Shown here: one piece after another, positions 60,291 through 64,000 of the stretch
Layout of the letters: each line of letters begins with the position of its first letter
Numbering within the stretch: position 1 is the first letter of the stretch
NCBI RefSeq assembly: GCF_004361855.1
Contig: NZ_SNWQ01000006.1
Coordinates: forward strand, 334,747 to 398,746
Direction: 5' to 3'
Source of the DNA: Kribbella caucasensis
GTDB lineage: Bacteria; Actinomycetota; Actinomycetes; Propionibacteriales; Kribbellaceae
Length of the DNA stretch: 64,000 bases
Position numbers and translations under genes: made by a program
The notes under the pieces: generated by a model
What the model was told of the DNA's origin: nothing
Database searches by the model: none
What the model saw: only the letters and a program-made list of their open reading frames with translations

Positions 60291-61076
60291 TCACACACCC
60301 CTATTCCCACCCGGGAACGCGGTGCGCACTGTCGCGAGTTCGATGCCGCGGTCCTCGATGGCCTTGCGCACTTCGGGGTCGGTGACGATTGCCTGGTCGG
60401 AGAGGCGGTATTCCTCGGCCCAGCGGTAGGTGTCGGAGCCGGGCGTATGGAGTGCGGCAAGCTCGGGTTCCGCGGCGGCGCAGTGGGTGACCAGCAGGTG
60501 CACGCCCGGCGTCAGGTTGTCGAGGTAGTCGAGTACCCAGGCCTTCTTGTCCGCCGCGTCGCGATCGCTCAGTGTCTCGATCGAGGCGAACCGCTGTGAC
60601 TCCTCCGGGCCGTAGATGAACGGCTTGCCGATCGCGCCCGACACCTCGGCGTACGCCGCCGGCGCGGACTGCCCCATGTGGACGTCGAGGTAGTCGATCG
60701 TCAGCCCTTCCGCCGCGAACTTCGCCACCTGAGCCGACAGCTCGCGGACCGCGTCCGCATGACTCACCGACGCTTTGGCCTCCTCAACCGTCCGCATGAA
60801 CGTCCCATCGTCGCCAACGAGCGACGCCCCGTCGGTCAACGGCCGCCACCGCATGAAGTCCCACTCGCACGTCAGCGTCTGATGAACCCCCAGCGGAATC
60901 CCCGACTCCCGCGCCAACGCCGCCGCCTCGGTGAACCACGGACACGCCGCCATCGTCGACGCCTGCGTCAGGATCCCGTCCCGAAACGCCTGCATCGTCC
61001 CGACGTTGACCGCATGACACATCCCGAAATCGTCACCCTGAACAATCAGCCTGACCTCAGCCACGCCTACTCCCAT
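60291..61076 (-). CDS. ChbG/HpnK (YdjC)-type carbohydrate deacetylase
   Basis: The 261-aa product has metal ligands in QGDDFGMCHAVNVG (Asp-Asp...His) and in LGVHQTLT and DVHMGQ, as in chitooligosaccharide deacetylase. The C-terminal part (HLLVTHCAAAEPELAAL) is usual. It removes acetyl groups from N-acetyl amino-sugars in the cytoplasm. The first four residues may be untranslated; a second GTG (VAEVRLIVQG) is plausible. It is oriented with the Shedu candidate 56 bases upstream of it. Confidence 0.87.
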   Translation of the reverse strand: MGVGVAEVRLIVQGDDFGMCHAVNVGTMQAFRDGILTQASTMAACPWFTEAAALARESGIPLGVHQTLTCEWDFMRWRPLTDGASLVGDDGTFMRTVEEAKASVSHADAVRELSAQVAKFAAEGLTIDYLDVHMGQSAPAAYAEVSGAIGKPFIYGPEESQRFASIETLSDRDAADKKAWVLDYLDNLTPGVHLLVTHCAAAEPELAALHTPGSDTYRWAEEYRLSDQAIVTDPEVRKAIEDRGIELATVRTAFPGGNRGV

Positions 61077-61276
61077 TCGCCGACAACCCGACCCAGCCGG
61101 ACACTATTAGACAGCCCTGGTCTGGACTGCGCCGGATGGTCGACTGCCAGGCAGTGACCGCCGTACGGGAGGTGGCCCCGGCGTCCGTCGTACAGAAGGC
61201 GGCCCCGGCGTCCGGCGTGCGGATGACGGAGGCCGCGGCTGGTGATGCCTTGCGCCGACAGGCACGTCTCGGGCTG
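61077..61276. repeat. Intergenic region with a short direct repeat
   Basis: A 200-bp gap between the ChbG start (minus) and the WD40 stop (minus). It contains GGCCCCGGCGTCCG twice (around 61173 and 61201, about 28 bases apart). No gene or terminator is visible; the ChbG promoter must lie here. Confidence 0.5.
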
Positions 61277-62332
61277 TTATCGGGCTTGGGTTTTGGGTAC
61301 TCCGGTTCGACCGTCGAACAGGCTGACGGTTTCGCTGGTATCGGCGACGACGAGGGTGGCGCCGTCGGGCGAATAGGCCAAGCCGGTGATCGGCGTACCG
61401 TGTCGCTCTGTCCGGAGCCGGTGCTGGGTGTGGGGATTCCAGATCAGGAGCCTGCCGTCGTCGGTGCCGCCGGCCACAGTGGAGCCGTCGGGACTGAACC
61501 CGACGGTCCACGTCTGGACCCATTGGTGTGCTGGGCGACGAGTGGGATCTGTGCTGTCCAGACGTTGCTGCCTGTCCCGCCTAGCGCCCGTGCGGCGTAG
61601 GAACACCGCCCCGTCACCGCCGCCGCTCGCGAGGAAATCGCCTTGGGCGGAGTAGGCGACCGCGTAGACGACGTCGTTGTGGCGGATCGCGGTCCGCTGT
61701 TTCATCCCGGTCCGCACGTCCCACTCCACAACGTTCTCGTCAAGGCCTCCCGTTGCGAGGGTGTGACCGTCGGGATGGAACGTCGCGGCAAGCACACCTG
61801 CGGGCAACATCAACGTGTGCACCAACTCATCCGTTGCCGTATCCCAGACCAGGACACGCCGATCGAGACAGCCCGCGGCCAGCAACCTCCCGTCAGGCGA
61901 GAAGGCGACCGCCGCCGCCTGCCCCGTCACGTGCGGCATCACCCGCATCCGCCAATCGTCCGCGCGCCCTGGCCCTGCCTCCCACACTCGGACGCTGCCG
62001 TCCGGACTCGCACTGGCCAGGAACCGGCCGTCAGGTGACCATGCCAGAGCGGCGACCATGTCGGTATGAGCGCTCAACGTCGTACTGAGCCCGCCGGTGC
62101 GGACGTCCCAGATCCGGACCGAACCATCAGCACTGCCGCCGGCCAACAGCTCCCCACCAGGCGCATAAACCACCCGCCGAGCCGACCCGAAACCCCCTCG
62201 TCCGCCACCCCGCCACCCTGTGCGGGCATAAGCGATGTCTGCGCTGCCGATGGTGACGGCCGGACACAACCGGACATCGACCGGATCGACGAAAGTGGCC
62301 CCTGACCCGCGTTTTCGCAGGTCAGGGGCCAC
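61277..62332 (-). CDS. WD40 beta-propeller protein lacking an effector domain; start uncertain
   Basis: The open frame encodes up to 351 aa. Seven WD40-type repeats can be counted from about residue 52 (for example RRVVYAPGGELLAGGSADGS, VAFSPDGRLLAAGCLDRRVL, LAYSPDGATLVVADTSETVS), enough for one complete propeller. The first 50 residues read through a hairpin (62293-62334) with no ribosome-binding site, so the true start is unclear. Bacterial WD40 proteins usually carry a kinase, NTPase or TIR domain in front; here none exists, so this may be a 5'-truncated remnant or a genuine scaffold. It is next to the Shedu candidate and tRNA-Tyr. Confidence 0.65.
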   Translation of the reverse strand: MAPDLRKRGSGATFVDPVDVRLCPAVTIGSADIAYARTGWRGGGRGGFGSARRVVYAPGGELLAGGSADGSVRIWDVRTGGLSTTLSAHTDMVAALAWSPDGRFLASASPDGSVRVWEAGPGRADDWRMRVMPHVTGQAAAVAFSPDGRLLAAGCLDRRVLVWDTATDELVHTLMLPAGVLAATFHPDGHTLATGGLDENVVEWDVRTGMKQRTAIRHNDVVYAVAYSAQGDFLASGGGDGAVFLRRTGARRDRQQRLDSTDPTRRPAHQWVQTWTVGFSPDGSTVAGGTDDGRLLIWNPHTQHRLRTERHGTPITGLAYSPDGATLVVADTSETVSLFDGRTGVPKTQAR

Positions 62333-62334
62333 TT
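62293..62334 (-). terminator. Conserved hairpin, copy 2, downstream of tRNA-Tyr
   Basis: A perfect 15-bp stem (AAGTGGCCCCTGACC / GGTCAGGGGCCACTT) and loop CGCGTTTTCGCA. The core from CCCCTGACC to GGTCAGGGG, loop included, matches copy 1 at all but two positions. It probably ends tRNA-Tyr transcription; a WD40 frame begins inside it. Confidence 0.8.
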
Positions 62335-62354
62335 ATCGGCTTGCGTGCTCCCTG

Positions 62355-62437
62355 TGGCAGGTGCAGGGTTCGAACCTGCGTAGGCTAACGCCGACAGATT
62401 TACAGTCTGCTCCCTTTGGCCGCTCGGGCAACCTGCC
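62355..62437 (-). tRNA. tRNA-Tyr (anticodon GTA)
   Basis: An 83-nt class II cloverleaf with acceptor GGCAGGT/ACCTGCC, D-arm TGCCCGAGCGGCCAAAGGGA, anticodon loop CTGTAAA, a long variable arm (CGGCGTTAGCC) and T-loop TTCGAAC. The discriminator is A; CCA is not encoded. It borders the segment with the Shedu candidate. Confidence 0.95.
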
Positions 62438-62521
62438 AGGGTGGGTGTTGGTGCGTGCACCAGCGGGAGAGACGATACAACAGACAGTGCCCCTGACGGC
62501 AAATCGGGAAAGGAAGTGCCC

Positions 62522-63013
62522 ATGGCTTCGGAGTCCTCCTTCGACATCGTGAACAAGGTCGATCGCCAGGAGGTGGACAACGCCGTCAACCAGGCGGCGA
62601 AGGAGATCAGCCAGCGGTTCGACTTCAAGAACGTGGACGCAGGCATCAAGTGGTCGGGTGATTCGATCGATCTGCAGGCGAGCACCGAGGAGCGGGTGAA
62701 CGCCGTACTGGACGTGTTCAAGGACAAGCTGGTGAAGCGGCAGATCTCGCTCAAGGGGCTTGAGGCGGACGACCCGAAGCTGTCCGGGAAGATCTACAAG
62801 ATCACCGCCTCGATCAGCGCCGGGATCACCCAGGAGAACGCGAAGAAGCTGTCCAAGCTGATCCGTGACGAGGGCCCGAAGGGCGTCAAGGCGCAGATCC
62901 AGGGCGAGGAACTGCGGGTGTCCAGCAAGAGCCGGGACGATCTGCAGGCGGTCCAGTCGCTGATCAAGGGCCAGGACCTCGACTTCGCCGTGCAGTTCGT
63001 CAACTACCGCTGA
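62522..63013 (+). CDS. YajQ-family nucleotide-binding protein
   Basis: The 163-aa product starts [20 protein letters not shown]. The YajQ pattern with two ferredoxin-like halves is clear ([25 protein letters not shown]-type centre [21 protein letters not shown]-terminal [20 protein letters not shown]). Family members bind cyclic di-GMP or ATP/GTP and nucleic acid; in Xanthomonas YajQ is a c-di-GMP effector. It is divergent from tRNA-Tyr. Confidence 0.95.
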   Translation: MASESSFDIVNKVDRQEVDNAVNQAAKEISQRFDFKNVDAGIKWSGDSIDLQASTEERVNAVLDVFKDKLVKRQISLKGLEADDPKLSGKIYKITASISAGITQENAKKLSKLIRDEGPKGVKAQIQGEELRVSSKSRDDLQAVQSLIKGQDLDFAVQFVNYR

Positions 63014-63080
63014 TGGCGGCGGTCGGCTGCGGCTGGGACCGTACGGCGTAATCCGGTCGCACCACACCGTTCGGCCGGGC

Positions 63081-63956
63081 ATGCTGACGCCCGTGGACGA
63101 CAAGCTGCGGGAGTGGATCCTGGCCGACTACGGGATCGGTGTGGTTGAGCTCACGCCGATCCACGAGGGCGCGGACGTCGCTGCCGAGGTCTGGCGGGCC
63201 AGCACCACCGCCGTCGACCAGCACGCCGGGGGCGCGACCACCGGCGACCAGTACGCCGTGAAGTGGAGCGGCGGCGGTACGGACGCGGGGACCCGAGCGA
63301 CAGCTCACCTGTCGGCCAGGGGTGTGCGGGGCATCCCGGAGCCCATCAGGACCCTCACCGGCGAGCCCCACACCCACCGCGGCGGCAGGAGGCTCTCCCT
63401 GACGCGATGGGTGGAGGGGGCACGCGCCGCCGAGACAGGGCTGACTACCGAGCAGTGGAGCCAGTACGGCGCTCTGTTGGCTCGCGTGCACTCCACCGAA
63501 CCGTCTGCCGCGCTGATCGAGACACTGCCGAGCCTCAACCCGATCAACGCCCGCATGCCGGCACTGGTCGACCAGCTCACCCACCGGCTCACCACGCAAG
63601 CGCCGCAGGACGCGGTCGAAGCGGAGCTCGCCAAGGTGTGGCACGAGAACGACGAGACCATCAAGGGCCTCCTCAAGCTCGCCGCGGAACTGGAGCGGCC
63701 CAACGGCATCCCGGTGATCTGCCACGCCGACCCCCACCTCGGCAACGTGTTGCGCACAGAAGACCAGCTCTACCTGATCGACTGGGACGACGTGGTGCTC
63801 GCTCCGCGCGAGCAGGACCTGATGTTCATGCTCGGCGGCATGGGCACGCTCGGCCCAACCACACCGGAACAACTCGACGCCTTCTTCACCGGCTACGGCT
63901 TAACCGGCTCTTCGATCTTGACCGGGCACGACACGCGGTCTCTGCCTGCGGGGTAG
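63081..63956 (+). CDS. Aminoglycoside phosphotransferase (APH)-fold kinase, C-terminus atypical
   Basis: The 291-aa product has the APH core: catalytic-loop VICHADPHLGNVLR and metal-binding LYLIDWDDVVLAPREQDLMF. The N-terminal lobe with YAVKWSGGGTDAGTRATAHL is less conserved. After FFTGYGLTG, where relatives continue with a Tyr-Tyr-Arg-Tyr helix and another 30-60 residues, this frame ends abruptly with SSILTGHDTRSLPAG. The end looks truncated or frameshifted, possibly by an element starting at the window edge. Substrate (antibiotic, choline-like or sugar) unknown. Confidence 0.75.
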   Translation: MLTPVDDKLREWILADYGIGVVELTPIHEGADVAAEVWRASTTAVDQHAGGATTGDQYAVKWSGGGTDAGTRATAHLSARGVRGIPEPIRTLTGEPHTHRGGRRLSLTRWVEGARAAETGLTTEQWSQYGALLARVHSTEPSAALIETLPSLNPINARMPALVDQLTHRLTTQAPQDAVEAELAKVWHENDETIKGLLKLAAELERPNGIPVICHADPHLGNVLRTEDQLYLIDWDDVVLAPREQDLMFMLGGMGTLGPTTPEQLDAFFTGYGLTGSSILTGHDTRSLPAG

Positions 63957-64000
63957 GGGCTCGTGGCCTCTGAACACTGGCTGTTGTCGAGACAGTTCAG
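63957..64000. other. Window end with possible insertion-sequence terminus
   Basis: Within the last 44 bases CTGAAC (63973-63978) and GTTCAG (63995-64000) form an inverted pair around TTGTCGAGACA, a motif reminiscent of insertion-sequence ends. With the atypical end of the preceding gene this suggests, but does not prove, a mobile element beyond the window. Confidence 0.3.

Noticed and set aside
61136..61600. 154-codon plus-strand frame opposite the WD40 gene end
   Set aside because: It lies mainly antisense to the WD40 repeats and has low-complexity composition. The repeat GGCCCCGGCGTCCG explains its apparent internal similarity.
1..64000. CRISPR arrays, complete transposases, phage structural genes or a replication origin
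   Set aside because: I looked for regularly spaced repeats of about 28-37 bases, transposase or integrase motifs and DnaA-box clusters, and found none in the window.

Overview
This is high-GC DNA (codon third positions almost all G or C) with actinobacterial gene order and families: rplA-rplK-nusG-secE-tRNA-Trp, the tRNA-Thr/tRNA-Met/rpmG/hadA/hadB/murB cluster, Tat-exported lipoproteins and ATPase-less sugar ABC operons. The abundance of LacI-regulated sugar uptake loci suggests a soil actinomycete such as Kribbella or a relative in the Propionibacteriales. That placement is inferred from gene content, not from a search.

Layout. 1-9 kb: a partial stand-alone PheRS-alpha-like gene, an FMN alpha-hydroxy-acid dehydrogenase, the ribosomal/transcription cluster (minus strand), a PLP aminotransferase, adenosine deaminase and a TrpB2-type synthase. 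9.5-20 kb (sugar locus A): LacI regulator, binding lipoprotein, two permeases and two tandem paralogous Tat-exported glycosidase-like proteins, divergent from a galactonate-dehydratase-like enolase-superfamily gene; then an HTH-TPR regulator preceded by a 10-bp-periodic repeat array. 21-29 kb (locus B): one six-gene operon with binding lipoprotein, two permeases, an unrecognised propeller-like protein, an RpiR-type regulator and a large FAD oxidoreductase. 29-35 kb: PhoD, murB-hadB-hadA, a FhuF-like protein, a NYN-domain nuclease, rpmG, tRNA-Met and tRNA-Thr. 35-41 kb: SDR, LytM peptidase, MNT/HEPN toxin-antitoxin pair, two GNATs, an XRE-cupin regulator and TerC. 41-47 kb (locus C): GH127 arabinofuranosidase with its ABC transporter and a divergent LacI repressor. 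47-59 kb: membrane protein, SpoU methyltransferase, secreted FG-GAP/Excalibur protein, methyltransferase, monooxygenase, PEP-mutase-like enzyme, AdaA-AlkA repair fusion, SGNH hydrolase, small kinase, RraA-like protein, aldo/keto reductase, and an LLM oxidoreductase divergent from MarR. 59-62.4 kb: a Shedu-type (DUF4263) defence nuclease candidate, a ChbG-type deacetylase and a lone seven-bladed WD40 protein, bounded by two near-identical hairpins beside tRNA-Tyr. The window ends with YajQ and a phosphotransferase with an atypical C-terminus.

How the genes work together. Loci A, B and C are separate import-and-degrade modules. Each has its own binding protein, permease pair and regulator, and none has its own ATPase, so a shared MsmK-type ATPase encoded elsewhere is expected. 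Locus C plausibly handles beta-L-arabinofuranosides. Locus A probably handles an unknown oligosaccharide whose sugar acid is dehydrated by the enolase-superfamily enzyme. Locus B probably involves an oxidation step. About 23 kb of this material lies between two blocks (murB-hadAB-rpmG and secE-nusG-rplK-rplA) that sit close together in streptomycetes, which suggests accessory insertion into a core neighbourhood.

The least explained items are the tandem glycosidase-like pair, the oxidoreductase/propeller operon, the Shedu-WD40 segment with its bounding hairpins, and several repeat arrays that look like regulator binding sites.
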